Assembly: GCA_963281155.1 (NCBI GenBank)
Contig: CAUJLY010000002.1
Span: 1,488,001-1,552,000, forward strand
Direction of reading: 5' to 3'
Origin: Rhabditophanes sp. KR3021
Taxonomy: Eukaryota; Nematoda; Chromadorea; Rhabditida; Alloionematidae
DNA length: 64,000 nucleotides
In this document: positions 30,671 through 43,765 of the stretch, piece by piece
Layout: the number at the start of each line of letters is the position of its first letter
Position numbering within the stretch: the stretch's first letter is position 1
Notes under the pieces: generated by a model
Database searches by the model: none
What the model was told of the DNA's origin: nothing
The model's input: the letters and a program-made list of their open reading frames with translations, nothing else
Program-made: the position numbers and the translations under genes

Positions 30671-32921
30671 AATTAATTAAGTTTATTTGGCCAAGATCAA
30701 TAACTTTTTATAAACATAAACTACAGGACTGATTAGAATAATTTTAGTCAAGTAACTTTTCACCAAGTGTTTGGTAATAATCTTTATGAGATGTCATATT
30801 TTTTCGGTCGCCTTTTAACACTTGGACAACTGAATAAAATACCGTTAAAATATGTTAATTCAACATACAGATCTCAAATTCAAAATAACTTTATTGTTTT
30901 ATTGAACAATATCTTAATCAAACAATATCTGAAGATGCATAGGAATAAATAAAATAACGGAAATCTGTTATAATCTATTGAAATTGAAATAAACATGAAA
31001 AGGCACATACTTTTAGTTTGATCTATTGGTATTAACGATTCACTTACGTTTAATTATTCATATTTTTTAATAATTCAATTTATTCTCCACATATACATGC
31101 TCGCTATTTAGCATTTTAATACATTTTCTCATGTCAAAATCATAGTAATGGGGCATTCTTTCGCAGAGGCCTTGATTTCGTTGTCTTTTTATTGTTCCTT
31201 GGCCTGACAAATAATTACGAATGATAACAAAAAGCTAATTAAGATGGCCTTTATCAACCCTATTTAAAGGTTTACAATTGCCACTGCTTAGAAGGATAAC
31301 ATCTTTAATCTTTACTTACCTAAAATTAACTAAAGGTCATTACATCTGGACCCAAATATAGTAATTCGTACGAAGGTGCATATACTCCATTTATTAACTC
31401 TGAACGTTCACTGGACCATGATTTGATTGAGTAATTATTTGTTAATTAGAATAAGAGAACGATTTATTAATTACTTCCTTACTATTTGGTTATTCTCATG
31501 CATTACATTTGTTATAACAAGTATTTATATTGTGTGATATTGAATTTATGTGGTATCAACTTTCTTAACTTCATCCTATTGTTTTATGTATGCACACGAG
31601 GACTTGTTTCAGTCTTGTCGTGTTTAAAGTATGTGCTAATACGGATCACAACTGGCTTTACTTACTAAAACTAATATCTATGTTTACTCCTGTATTAACA
31701 AGTAATTACAGGTGTCAACAAGTAGTCACCTGCCAGCTTACCTTCGACTAAAGGTCATGGCAATGTTTGTTAAATCATCTACAGGTGATTTGCCATGCAA
31801 TGAACAAAAATAAACACTTAATAGGCTTCGCTATTTATTTTCAAAAATAATGAATCGTACTAATAAATAGTAAGAATTGCATCATTTATATTTGATCAAC
31901 AAAAGTCCATTTGCCAGATCATTGACTCATCCATTCTATCTGATACAATTATAAAATATAAATGTTTATAATCATAAGCCACTTTTTTGTTTATTTACAC
32001 TTAAAGACACATTGCAACGGAGATCGAATAATCATTTTGTTGATGAATTATTAATACATATTTATGCTTGATCTTATCTCCGACCCTACCAATAACATAT
32101 CCACTGCCCTCAACCTGGTATAAACCTTGTCCAAACTTTATCTCGCCTAATCTAAACTTGTAAATCTAATAAAAACAAATAGACATCCAAATATTTTGTT
32201 TGGTTTATTTATGTACAAAATGAGCGCTAATTTGTTGGATGAAATTAGGTGGTTGGATTCATATTTACGATGTAGAATAATTGAATTGACAATGCTTATT
32301 GAATATCAGTTAATATTATTTAATAAAATATAATTATATGGTTTATTGTGACAATAAATTTATTTAGCTATTTTTTACCGTAATTTTGTGGTGGGTGAGC
32401 GTCAAAAATTGGGGCGATACGGAGTTGGTAAAGAAAAAATAGAGTTGGTGAAGGATGTATTGAAAAGGGCGGACCTCTGCTCTGCCTTCATAAATTCATC
32501 ATTCTTTTGAAGGGGTGTGTGCTAATATATTCTCCTCTTCTACCAACACCATCACCCAAATTGTGCCTTTTCTTGTTCCGACCACAAAATATAAATGTAT
32601 ATTTATATACTGCCGAGACCATGCATCATATTCATATTCATCTTGTGCCTTTCTCTTTTCATCCAAAGGTGTCAACATTTATCTCCTTATCAATGGATGG
32701 TGCCTTCTTTCGCCAAATTAATTTTGCTTATTAAATTACATTTTTGTGATATTTTATTATCAAAGTAATCATTATCTTTTATTTATCTTTAATTTAGCTC
32801 CTCAACAACTAAAAACAATATTCAAACTAAGGAATATTTGAACCACCAATTATTTTTATATTTCTATTTTTTCAATTTTATCTATTATCTATTTGTACGG
32901 AAGTTGATTAATCAAGTACTG
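30671..32921. other. 2.25-kb upstream region of the Islet gene
   Basis: AT-rich, no gene seen. A less AT-biased, pyrimidine-rich stretch at about 32465-32700 just before the homeobox gene is a good candidate for promoter elements. A frame at 30767-30952 starts with GTG only and has no support. Confidence 0.4.
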
Positions 32922-35900
32922 ATGGGCTCAATTACAGCACCACCATTCATGGTTGATTCAATTAGTCCAGTTGCATCTAAATTTTGGTCGACCTCTATGG
33001 CTGCACCATCATCTGCCTCAAATTCATCTACTGGATCCTGTTACGAAGAGATGACTTCTGCTCATCTATTTCCAATTGATTCATCAGCAAATTGTTCCGC
33101 CAATTCCGCTCCATTAGAACCCACCAATTTACCTTTTCCTGACTTTACCCCCAAAACAAATTCTGTTTGTGTCAGTTGCCGCTCAAGTAAGTCTTCACAA
33201 ATTTAATCTCATTTAAATACACTCATAAAGCAACCTCATTCATAAAACATGACATTCAGAATATTTTAGCAAATACTCTATTTATTATCATATAGACGAT
33301 TTCTATACCATTTCATACTTTTCAAAAATACCTAATCACATATTTATTACATAAACCAACAAAAAATTTAATATTATTCAATAAAACTAAATTTAACGTA
33401 CATTTGTTCCAGAAATCAACGACAGATATATACTAAAGCTTCATCCAAATTTAGAATTCCATGCTTCATGCTTAAAGGTAACTTATTTTAAATAAATTAT
33501 TAATTCCACAAAAATAATATTAACAAATAGTACGACCCTTACTATCTCTCATATTTACCTAGAACCTTTTTTAATTTATTTGAATGATTGCATGACTTTT
33601 GTCTATTTCGGTTTAATATTATTTATTGAAATTTATTCCATTACCTCATCATGATTTATTATTTAGTGCTATCAATGCCAAAGACCACTGGATGAGAATG
33701 CCTCAGCCTTTGTCAAAGACTCAAACACATACTGTAAAGAAGATTATTTCAGGTTAGTTGTTGGGTGTATTTTTATAGTTGGGAAAATTTAAAGAAGTTA
33801 TTAAAAGGTTAAGACATTTATACAAGTTCACACATTCGTTTGTTTACAATTCAAACAGATGTTTATGAAGTTAACTACGATATGGTGAGAAGAATGTTGT
33901 AGCGCATCCTAAATCAAATTTTGCTTCAGGAATGTCTAATTTGCCTAAATAGTCTAGACTGTATTGCAAAATAATGTCTTTTACTGATATGCCAACACAT
34001 CATTTTTCATTTATTCACTTTGCTCCGCTTCAACTCACAATTACTTGTGATTGTGATGGTGTTGATGATGAGGATGGTGTTAATAAAGTGTTAATAAGTG
34101 TCAATAAATACATATTATACATAAATAATACAACATATTTATTATATTAACAATGACTTGTTAAGGTAGTCAATAGATGAAAAGGACCGATGTCAGGTCG
34201 GTTCTGACGCGCTATTCATTGACTTACCGTAATAATGATATTTGTATGCATTATTATTGATAAATCTACTCACTTGCATAACCATCTACAAAAAAGTAAA
34301 TAAAGATTTTTGTTTGTCGGTCTAAGTCAAAACATCCTCATCGTGGTATTTTCTTGTGTCCGGATGTGAAATGTATCCTTATGCTTTCAGACTGTTTGGC
34401 ACAAAATGTACAAGGTGTGAAGTATCTTTTTCACGTAATGATTATGTCCTCAAAGGAGGAAGCGGCTTGTACCATACAACTTGCTTTTGTTGCTGCGGAT
34501 GTGGGACTAAATTAGCTTGTGGAGAAAGATATATTTTGGTGAATGATATGATGTTTTGCAAGTCCGAGTGCGTGGAACCATTCAATGGGCATCAAATTAA
34601 AGTTGAATCTGATGAATGGGATGTTGAAGGCAGAATTTCTGACTTAGGCCACTTAGGATCTATGTCAACCCCACCCTTGTCTATCAAGTCATCTCTTTCC
34701 GAAGATTCGATTTTAACGCCAATAACTCGCAACAATATCCATGACTCTGGAGTACATGAAAGCGGAAGTTCAACCTCTTCAACGTCAGGAAAGAAGGGAA
34801 AAAAAGACAAACAGAAAACTAGAGTTAGAACAGTATTAAATGAAAACCAATTGAAAATTCTCAAGAACTTTTATCAGCACAACAACAGACCCGACTCGGC
34901 AACCAAGGAAAGAATGGCGGAGTTGACGGGTTTGTCTATCAGATGTCTTCGCATTTGGTTCCAAAATAAGAGGTAACTTCATCAAAAATAACTTACTCAT
35001 CAAAAATAGTTTACTCATCAAAAATAGTTTACTCATCAAAAATAGTTTATTCATCAAAGAATAGCAATTACTACTCATTCTGATACTAAGACTAATTGTA
35101 ACCCTGTTTTTTAACAATTTTTAACAACTTTTACTTGCAGATGCAAAGACAAGAAAAGACAAGTTCAGATGACGGCGATGGCTCAAGCTCAAGAAAAAGT
35201 AAGTAAAAGTATCGTACCCCATTTCCTTATCTTTTGTGGGTTGTAAAGAAAATCATCCACCCAAATCGGTTCTTCTCATTATTTTAATCTTTTCCACGCA
35301 CCACTGATTACTACCATGAACATGTGTAAGGCACAAAGACAAGAAGGCACCTCTTTTGGGCAGTGAAGCGTAGGGTTGTATTAAGTTAATTTGGTAAATT
35401 AAAAAGTATTGCCGCGTGCATGCTGCTCAACTGCTACTATATAAATGTGTGGATACAAGTAGATTTAGCTGTATGAATTTGTTGATACACATATTTACGT
35501 CTCTATATTAAACATTCGAGTACGGTCACTTTGTTTTGTTCCATATTTTGTAGAGATAAAAATTGAAAATAGAAAAAGTTTTGCCTTTCTCAGATTTGGA
35601 TGCATTTCATTAGGGAAAGGATGTTTGTTCAAACACTCAACTTATCTTAATGCCACCATTTGTGGTAGCTTGACAACATATGCCATGGAAACCAAATTAA
35701 GCCAAACAAACCAGCCTAACTGTAATAACGATACTATTATCTATACTTTTGTGATAATCGTACCACTTATCATCATCTTATTACACCTTTAAAACTTTAT
35801 AATGTGCAATAATAATAACATCTCCCCGAATTACATCAAACTTTAAGGAGAACAAAGATGATGTGCAATTGGATGTACAATTTAGGGACGAAGGAAAGAT

Positions 35901-37300
35901 AGAGTGTATTTAGATGGTGTAAAATTATCTTTACGTTACCCTACAGATCGAATTATCAACGTCTTGTCTCACATATGGCCCCAAGTAATATATACTAATA
36001 TATAAAAATATCTAAAATATCTAAATATATACAAACATACACAACTAACATCCTTTCTTTAAACGCCAGTTCATGAAGTTTATTAGCTTTATGACAATTG
36101 AAAGTCGGCAAGAGGGAATAAGAAACAAAAAAGTCACATTGCCTTTTTGTTTAGATTGAAATTTAAGGACAACTGTCTCGATCACGGACCACGTTTCGTT
36201 TACCTTCTTGAGAAGAGACATAAGACGACACACATAAATGAAGCCATATGAGGTTTCACCATCCTACCAAAAATATTTGTATACACTGAGAAAAGACGGA
36301 TCGGTAATTGGATAGACCCAATTACGAAATATCATACCAACTAATAATATAAATATTATAAAGAATTTAAAGAATATCATCCTAAACATCACACCTCTCT
36401 TTAATATCAATACTTAAAGATGTAATTAAATATATAAGCTTTTAACACAAATAGAAGTATGTAAAAAGACATCACCTATCAAGTTTAATACTTTTACAAC
36501 TTTACAATCAACTATTCTATAAGGTGGTAGTGTTGCTTTTCATAGAGATATCATTACACTCCTACTTATCTCTAGTACTGAACCTTATGGTGTTGAAATA
36601 ATATTCATCTCGTTGAAATTTGTCAATTGAATAGTGATAAGAAGAGTGCTTAAAAGAACCGTTAAAGTGTCCAACTTCTTTTTGAAGTGAGTTAAAATAG
36701 TGAAGAGAGTATTGTGCAAATGGTCAAAACTTTTGGAAAGTGTGAGTTCAGTGGCGTAACATTAGAATACGGAAATTTGACCTGATCTCTTTATTCCTCA
36801 TCAACTTTTCCTTTCATATAAAATTAAAAATTTATGTAACAACTCAACACTTCAACACTTATTAATCATCACTTTCCAGGAAAGAGCCATCAATGGAGTT
36901 CGAATGAATGGAGTAGGCCCATTAGTAGCACCTTCTCCAACCACTCACCACGATCCAAATCTTCAAGGAATATTGGCCGTCGAAATTCGCCAGTACTCCA
37001 CAAATAATATTTGGGAGACACCTGGCATGGCAATGCAACCACCACCTTATCACCCTGGTCCTCACCAAATGGTAAGTAGCTTTTAAGTGACTTGTTCACC
37101 TGCTTATTCAAAGGCTACCGCCTGATTTATGAAGGCAATATCTTGGAACCAGCTGCACAAATATTTCCCTTAAATGACAATAAAAAATAATGTGTTCTTT
37201 TCTTTTTCAGATGGCATCTCATATGAGTCATTATGGGGAGAATAATATGGTGGGAGAAATGCCATACTCCATGCTGACAAGAGACTCAGATCAACATTAA
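32922..37300 (+). CDS. lim-7: Islet-class LIM homeodomain transcription factor
   Basis: Seven exons: 32922-33186, 33413-33477, 33667-33752, 34391-34972, 35141-35198, 36880-37071, 37211-37300; all phases agree, 445 residues. Two LIM zinc fingers (about 82-200) show full ligand sets: CVSC...HASCLKCYQC...CKED and CTRC...HTTCFCCCGC...CKSEC. The homeodomain (about 280-339, RVRTVLNENQL...IWFQNKRCKDKKR, Gln50) is the Islet type; NKRCKDKK is diagnostic. Islet proteins bind DNA with LDB cofactors to set motor and other neuron identity; C. elegans has one, lim-7. A Ser/Thr-rich linker separates LIM2 and the homeodomain, and the tail is Pro/Met/His-rich. Introns of 638 and 1681 nt contrast with about 45 nt elsewhere here and probably hold regulatory elements. 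Confidence 0.95.
34984..35058 (+). repeat. 18-bp tandem repeat in an Islet intron
   Basis: About four copies of TTTACTCATCAAAAATAG just after the donor of exon 4 of the homeobox gene; the first copy begins AACTTACTCATC and the last differs (TTTATTCATCAAAGAATAG). Perfect middle copies point to a recent expansion. Confidence 0.9.
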
Positions 37301-39368
37301 AATTTTATAAGATCTGTATATAAATTATTGAAATGATGTATCAAATGTGTGTGTGTTTTAAATTCTATCTGAAATTTCTAATCTCTAGTAAAGGTTTTGA
37401 CTTTTATATGTTTCATTTTATGTGTATCTATCCGAACTATTTATTTTTGTTTGCCATCTGTCAGTGCCAATACCAATTTGGTAATAAAGAATAAAGTGAT
37501 CGTAATAGAGGAAAGCAACTTTTTGTACCCATCGGCTGATAATAAAATAGTAAAACATGGGAAGTTAATAATGTTTGGTTGTGTGATTGACAGCCATAAA
37601 ATTGACCATGAAGTTTGTTGTCTAGAGGGTGATAATTGAAATTTACTAATAAAAATATTTGATTTAACTATTGTATGCTTGAAATGTATGAGGGAGCCAT
37701 TTAAACTACTTTTAAATAAATTTCGGATAAATTCGCATCATTTTTTAGACTAGGTAATAATGTGTAATAGGGGATAATTTATCCAATTTTACAGTTACGA
37801 CATATGCCTTTAATAACTTTCAATAATGTGAAGGTAATTTAGATAAGTGGTTTTTCTTTCGACAGAAGGTTCTTATTAAATTAGTTTGATTAAATAAATT
37901 GTATCAGATTGTATTGAATTGCTTTGTTTTAAATGAAGAATACATTTGGATAATGAAATTTTAATCTTCATTTGTATTACTTGTACTATTGTGATTAAAT
38001 TATCAAATTCTTTTTTAATGTTTTTTGTTTATTTTACTAAATGACTTTGAAAGCTTTTTATTTTGGTAACGGATTGTATCTACCAACTTTTAAACCCAAA
38101 AATCAACTTTTTTAATTTGAGATGGGCCATTTTGGTGGCACATTAACACTTGCTTTTAATTACAAAAGGAATATCTTATTTATTTCATTTATCGCATTTA
38201 TCTGATGTATATTTTGTATGTTATTTGTGTCATTTATATTAGGAGGATATATGTACTGTAAATGTTGTATAAAATAGACTACATTCAATTAAAAACCTTC
38301 TAAGAGATGCACATTAGCGTAATAATCGGAAATGTTTTTTTAAGACGTTAATTTAAATGAAATATGTATTAATGGAACAAGTTTAAATAAATATTACTGT
38401 ATGTACAAAGATTAAAATGTACAAGTGCGTGTGTGATTGTTTAAAAGATGTTTTGATATGAGTATTAGCTGGAATGTGTTGATATTAGGTAAAATGTGAA
38501 GAGGTCCGTGATTGCATAATTAGTTATGAGCTAAGGTCGGTATTAATGGATAATTGAAGATTGTGAAAGAAAGTTGTTTATGGAATTATGTCCATTAAAG
38601 GACACACCAATTATTACACAACCCGGCTACTACAACTACTGCCAATTATTCTATCAAATGCCGCACATAAAAGTTCAAAATGTGTTATTAAGCTGTAAGT
38701 TGCGACAGAAGTTTATCAAGCTGTCGTCATAGGTTGGTTGCATATTTAATGATATGTTTGTGTTGATATTCAAAGTGTGGCATTTGATTTAAAGAAATAA
38801 ACTATTTCAATAAATAACCTTTTATTTCAACAAATAAATCTATCGCAAAAGAAACCAAAAAGTAAGCTATTTTTAAAAAAGGTCTTAAAAATAAATCACC
38901 AGTCAAGTTTTAAAAAGTTACTTTGATTAATGTGAAGTCATATTTAATGCCAAGTATGTTTAATTATAAAAAATGGTCCTGGAATTTATGGTATGTTTAA
39001 AGTTTAAGTGACTAGGCCATAAAAAAGCTACTAGAGTGGTGACTGTAATATTCAGGGAGGTTTATTATACATCGGAAATCAGGGATAATGCCAAAGAAAA
39101 GCCGCTAATGTTTGTTATGTTGGTGGTGATATAATTGAAGTGGTTCAAAGAGAGTGGTATTGGCATTTATTGTTTTTGAGGTAGATTTGGAAGATGAGGG
39201 ATTTTGATATCAAGTACTTTTAAATTTGCGCTCCAATATACTATTATCAACATTAATGAATATTAGTCTTTATTACTATATCAAACTGAAGTACTCTGTT
39301 TCCTGAAGGGAATGTGTTTGGAGTAAAAATGAGGAGAATTGTTTCCAAATATTTGTTTAGCCATCGGA
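37301..39368. other. 2-kb intergenic region
   Basis: AT-rich. A frame at 37397-37639 has a hydrophobic start and a mixed composition (CVSIRTIYFCLPSVSA then NKVIVIEESNFLYP) but begins with TTG and lacks splice support. No family recognised. Otherwise nothing seen. Confidence 0.35.
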
Positions 39369-40410
39369 ATGGCCACCCCAACTCATTATTGCTTTCTAGA
39401 AGAAGAGATTGAAGAAACTTTAGCCTATGACAACGATGGAATGATTGATAACAAGGATGTCGATCAGGAACTTGAAAAGTATGCGAACAAATTGGCTAGT
39501 TTTGATAAAAACGTAAGTACATAACTTGTTGATTGATATTAAACCTATTTAGCTCCCATGTATCGACTGCTTTGAGCATACAATTGACTTACTAACCGAA
39601 TGCGAAGGTAAAAAGGAATACGAGTGCCCCGAGGGCCACACATGGGGCAAAGTTTTGAAGATTGTTGTTGAACGAATTCTGAGATACAGGCACATTGATG
39701 TTGGATACAAGGAAAGATGCTTTGCCATGATTTCTGAACTAATCAGAATCGAGAAACTTAAATGGTTGGACGGAGACTTCTTCCTTGGGTCCCTAATTGT
39801 TTCCCTATGCCAAGTCGAATTAAACATTTTGCTGATTGATTGCGATGATAGCAAAATAAGGGAAATCGAGGCCATTTGCTACATCTATGGTGATATGATT
39901 GGATGTTTAGCGGAAGATTGCATGGATGAGGAAGGCAGTTTAAAAATATTTGGATGCTTGCTAAATGCAATTAAGGAATGCTGCTTTGTCTTGGAAAAAA
40001 TCAGTGAAGAAACTGACAGCTTTGACTGCATCAAAGAGTGCCTCTACTACTCAATCGTTTCCTTTGTTATGATTGAAGGAGAAGAAAGCTTAAATGTGAA
40101 GAAGTTGTCTGATTTAATTATTCCAATCGGACAAAAAATGCTAAGAAGCAACTTCGAAAGAGGCTCAATGCTGATTAAATGTCTGCAAAATTTCAGTAGC
40201 TTGCCAGTTTGTACAATCAATTACATCATGAGTTATTATTCAATTTGCGAAGAAATTAAATATTCAGAGGGTGTGGAAAATATCTCAAAGTTGCTGGAAT
40301 TACTGAAGGATAATACTGACTTTTACAGCCAAGAATCCTTAACCAAATTTAGGAATGTTTGTGGAAAGTCAAGCGGAATTAGAAGAATCCTTGATTTATA
40401 TTATTTATAA
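39369..40410 (+). CDS. Neurochondrin-like helical-repeat protein, short
   Basis: Exons 39369-39512 and 39553-40410 (40-nt intron, phase 0) give 333 residues. The ATG follows a TTTAG at 39357-39361, a possible trans-splice acceptor. An acidic N-terminus is followed by all-helical repeats. From memory of the family, LKIVVERILRYRHID and FLGSLIVSLCQVELNILL resemble the middle of neurochondrin (LQAGLARILGSK and FLALLVNLACVEVRLALE), and the next helices line up in order. Neurochondrin is a cytosolic ARM-like protein linked to neurite outgrowth and mGluR5/CaMKII signalling, about 730 residues, so this would be a much reduced form with both ends missing. No stop or frameshift is seen. Family call is tentative. 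Confidence 0.5.
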
Positions 40411-40631
40411 TTGTCATAATATTTATTATTTATGCTTGCTAATAAAAGTGAATTACTTCTTTGTTTGCATTGAAAGTTTACAAGTTTACATTGAGAGTTT
40501 GTTTTTGGCTGCCTTAAAATGTCTTGACACGCAAATCGTAGTGATATTTTTCCAATGTAAGGTCTTCTTCAATATTCAGTTGTCTGTTGATTTTTCATTC
40601 CAGAGGATATATTTATCTCTTTCAGGTTAAA

Positions 40632-42728
40632 ATGGCTAATCGTTTGCACTCAGTCAAAAAACTGAAGCAAATTTACGCTTTATCTGGTCAGCAAATTAGA
40701 AATTCCCACACTATTTGGTACCCAGATGCTGAATTCGAACGGGACTTTAAGGTATTTTGCATAGCTATGAGCTGTATTATTTAATTTTTAGACTGCCGGA
40801 ACCCTTGGCCGGATGATGTTCCCAAAAATAAATGACCAATACGATAAAGACATCGGATTGGACAAATTCGAAAAGCTTATGCTTGACCAACCAGTTCATT
40901 CGGATAACTTTACTGGAAAAAAGAGAGAAAAGATTCTCGAGAATATGATTCTTAATTTCGGGCCGCAACATCCAGCTGCTCACGTAATTTATTGTTCTAA
41001 AATCTAAAAATTAATCGAAATCCAGACCTTTAAAGCTAAAATACTAATGCATTTGTTTGTAGGGAGTCTTGCGTCTTGTTTTGAAACTCGAAGGTGAAGT
41101 AATTATTAAGGCGATTCCGCATATTGGATTGCTCCATCGTGCAACTGAAAAACTAATTGAATACAAAACATACACTCAAGCTCTTCCATACTTCGACAGA
41201 TTGGATTACGTCTCGATGATGTGCAATGAACAAGCTTATTCTTTAGCTGTTGAGAAACTTTTGGGAGTCGTACCCCCTCCAAGAGCTCAATGTATTCGTG
41301 TTTTGATGGCGGAATTAACTAGAGTTCAAAATCATATTATGGGAATCACAACGCATGCATTGGATGTAGGTATGTTAGACACTAATATTAACATGGGTCA
41401 TCTAAAATACATTATTACAAATTTTATTATGTCAGTTGAGTGAAGTAGGGAAAGTAAAAGTTTTTATTAAATTACTACAAAAATTAAAATACAATTATTG
41501 ATATTGTGTGCCTTTGCTATAAAACTTGGTCAATGGCTCAAACCCAGCGGTCCATCTTCTGAGGACATCTGTCATGATTGTCTTCATTCCGCAGCTCTTG
41601 AGTGGGAAATTCTGATGAGGTGGAGTCCATCCTTCTCGCAGTACTTGTTTTTCATTCCATCATAACGTCGCTGTTTTTCAAATTTGACTTCATCATTCCC
41701 AATAAGATTCCACTTCTTCGTTCACAAAAATGACAGCCACGAATTTGATTCTCGAGTCCCAAATGACCTAATCTATTGTCAAGCGTTGTTTTGAATAAAT
41801 GCAACTTGCACTGACATGTAGGGGCATTGCAGTAGAAAATAATCTCGAGAGCACTATTTATTGTTTAAAAAACTCTTAATTAATTTATGTTTGTATGACA
41901 ATTATTGATACTAATTTAGGGGCCATGACACCCTTTTTCTGGATGTTCGAGGAAAGAGAAAAGATGTTCGAGTTTACTGAAAGAGTTTCTGGCGCTAGAA
42001 TGCATGCTAATTATGTGAGACCCGGTGGAGTTGCTTGGGATTTGCCATTAGGATTTATGGACGATGTTTATGATTGGGCCACCAAATTCCCCCAACGTAT
42101 CGATGAATTGGAAGATATGTTGACTGAAAATCGTATTTGGAAGCAACGTACAATGGATGTTGGTATCGTGAGTGCTTCGGATGCCTTGAATTGGGGCTTT
42201 TCTGGAGTCATGTTAAGAGGGTCTGGGATCAAATGGGATGTCCGCAAGACTAACCCTTATGATGGGTATGAAAAGTATGAATTTGACGTCCCAATTGGAA
42301 CTAGAGGAGATTGTTACGATAGATACTTGTGCCGTGTTGAAGAAATGAGACAGTCCTTAAACATTATTCATCAATGCCTCAATAACATGCCAGAAGGAGA
42401 GATTAAGGTTGATGACAACAAAGTGTCACCACCAAAGAGAGGAGAAATGAAGGATTCAATGGAGTCATTAATTCATCACTTTAAATTCTACACCGAAGGT
42501 TACCAAGTACCACCAGGAGCAACCTACGTTCCAACAGAAGCTCCAAAAGGTGAATTCGGAGTGTATTTAGTTGCCGATGGAACTTCCAAACCATACAGAT
42601 GTTACATTCGTGCACCAGGATTTGCTCATTTAGCCGCACTTAACGATATGTGCTACATGTCACTGATTGCTGATGTTGTCGCTATTATTGGAACTGCTGA
42701 TATTGTATTTGGGGAGGTTGATAGATAA
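40632..42728 (+). CDS. NDUFS2 (gas-1/nduf-2.2): NADH:ubiquinone oxidoreductase 49 kDa subunit (complex I)
   Basis: Exons 40632-40751, 40792-40983, 41063-41369 and 41920-42728; phases agree and give 475 residues, as in gas-1. The subunit forms part of the quinone site in the matrix arm of mitochondrial complex I. Visible family motifs are [84 protein letters not shown] and [17 protein letters not shown], with [24 protein letters not shown] end. The first 50 residues serve as targeting sequence. ATG at 40632 follows TTTCAGGTTAAA, a likely trans-splice site. Introns are 40, 79 and 550 nt; the last is far longer and carries an apparent insertion (see 41520-41840). Confidence 0.97.
41520..41840 (-). 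pseudogene. Coding relic inside an NDUFS2 intron, antisense to the host gene
   Basis: A less AT-rich block within the 550-nt intron. On the minus strand it reads coding-like pieces split by frame changes: one with CNAPTCQC and RGCHFCERR (paired cysteines, about 41830-41720), then, in another frame, [19 protein letters not shown] and LHLIRIS (about 41690-41600). The latter resembles the R-D-x-I-K-x-x-Y-C-x-x-x-x-I-x-L-I-R-I pattern of small endonuclease-like domains in mobile elements and large DNA viruses; that likeness is from memory. No terminal repeats or target-site duplication were recognised. Confidence 0.4.
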
Positions 42729-42938
42729 ATGACAGCAAATAAATTAGGTTAAATAGAAACAAAATTAAGGCTTTTTGTCTATTCTTGTTTTAAATATTTT
42801 TAATATGATTTGTCAAATTTTATAAGATAAATAAAGACTTTGATTCATCTTGTGCCAAATTATGTAATTCTATTTAGTTATTAAATAAGTAAGAGTCTTT
42901 TAAATTAAATAAAAAATTAAGAAATTAAAATATTTATT

Positions 42939-43651
42939 TTAAGCGTTCCAAATATATGAATAGTCATGGTCGTCTTTTTGAAGTTCGGCAAAGTTAGGTG
43001 GCAACAAATATTTAGTATTTAATTTCTTGAAGAATTCAACTTTATGAAAATCTGGTTCCTTTTGTTCTTTGTCAGTAGATGGATACAAAGCTTCGTACTT
43101 TCTATCTTCGTTCAAACCATGAATTCTGTAAGCATTGAATTTGTTCACATCGCTTGGCAACAATGCTAACGGGATATCAACTCTACATTCCCATTTATTG
43201 TCTGGCAAGATATTGTTGGTAAGGTTCAAAGAAACATCTTCACAATTGTTTCTCATATCACGATACCCATTAAATGCATACACGAGCCAATGACCATATG
43301 GATTCAGTTCAATCTCGATATATTGCCCAGCCTGATTGGCAAAGAAAAACTCCATTACTTCGAAGTTCCACAATCCCGGTGTGTATCCCGTGAAATCTTC
43401 CGGGGTGGATCATCATAAAAGGGGGTTGTGAAGACGATGGAGAGATAGCTCTTTTGATGAGTTTCCATTTTCTCCAGTGCTTTGTAACTAAAATGAATTG
43501 TGCTACTTACATCGGTGCTAATCCTTCCATCCCATGTCTTATTTAGCTCAAAACTAAGCTCTTGTTCCCCATTAGTAACCCTAAGGCCATTGTAGGACAT
43601 AATTGTCTTTGCTAAACCTAAAAAAATGAACACCACAACTTTTATGAACAT
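42939..43651 (-). CDS. UPF0462 (C4orf33) homologue with a one-base frameshift
   Basis: The first part (43651 to about 43406) has a signal-peptide-like start (FIKVVVFIFLGLAKTIM), then LNKTWDGRIS and TTPFYDDPP. The second part, in another frame (about 43401 to 42939), continues LWNFEVMEFFFANQ, YIEIELNPYGHWLV, NKFNAYRIHG, RKYEALYPS and PDFHKVEFFKKLN. Together they match UPF0462 in order. The frame changes in the CCCC run at 43402-43405 (minus strand); the pieces are off by one base, and there is no GT...AG pair to remove. So it is a real disabling mutation, a sequencing or assembly error, or programmed slippage. Family function is unknown. It is the last gene of the five-gene minus-strand cluster, 114 bp after VPS34. 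Confidence 0.8.
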
Positions 43652-43765
43652 TCTTTAATATGATTAAAGACAATTGCAATAAAATATTAGTTAAAGTTCT
43701 CAACTTTTATAAATGCAAACTTCAAATATTAAATATTAATCTTTATTAAATAAATATAAGGCTTT

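Noticed and set aside
36001..36040. TATATAAAAATATCTAAAATATCTAAATATAT run
   Set aside because: Simple AT-rich slippage sequence, common in this genome; not a defined element.
37397..37639. 80-residue frame with hydrophobic start
   Set aside because: Begins with TTG, no splice support for an ATG exon, no family recognised.
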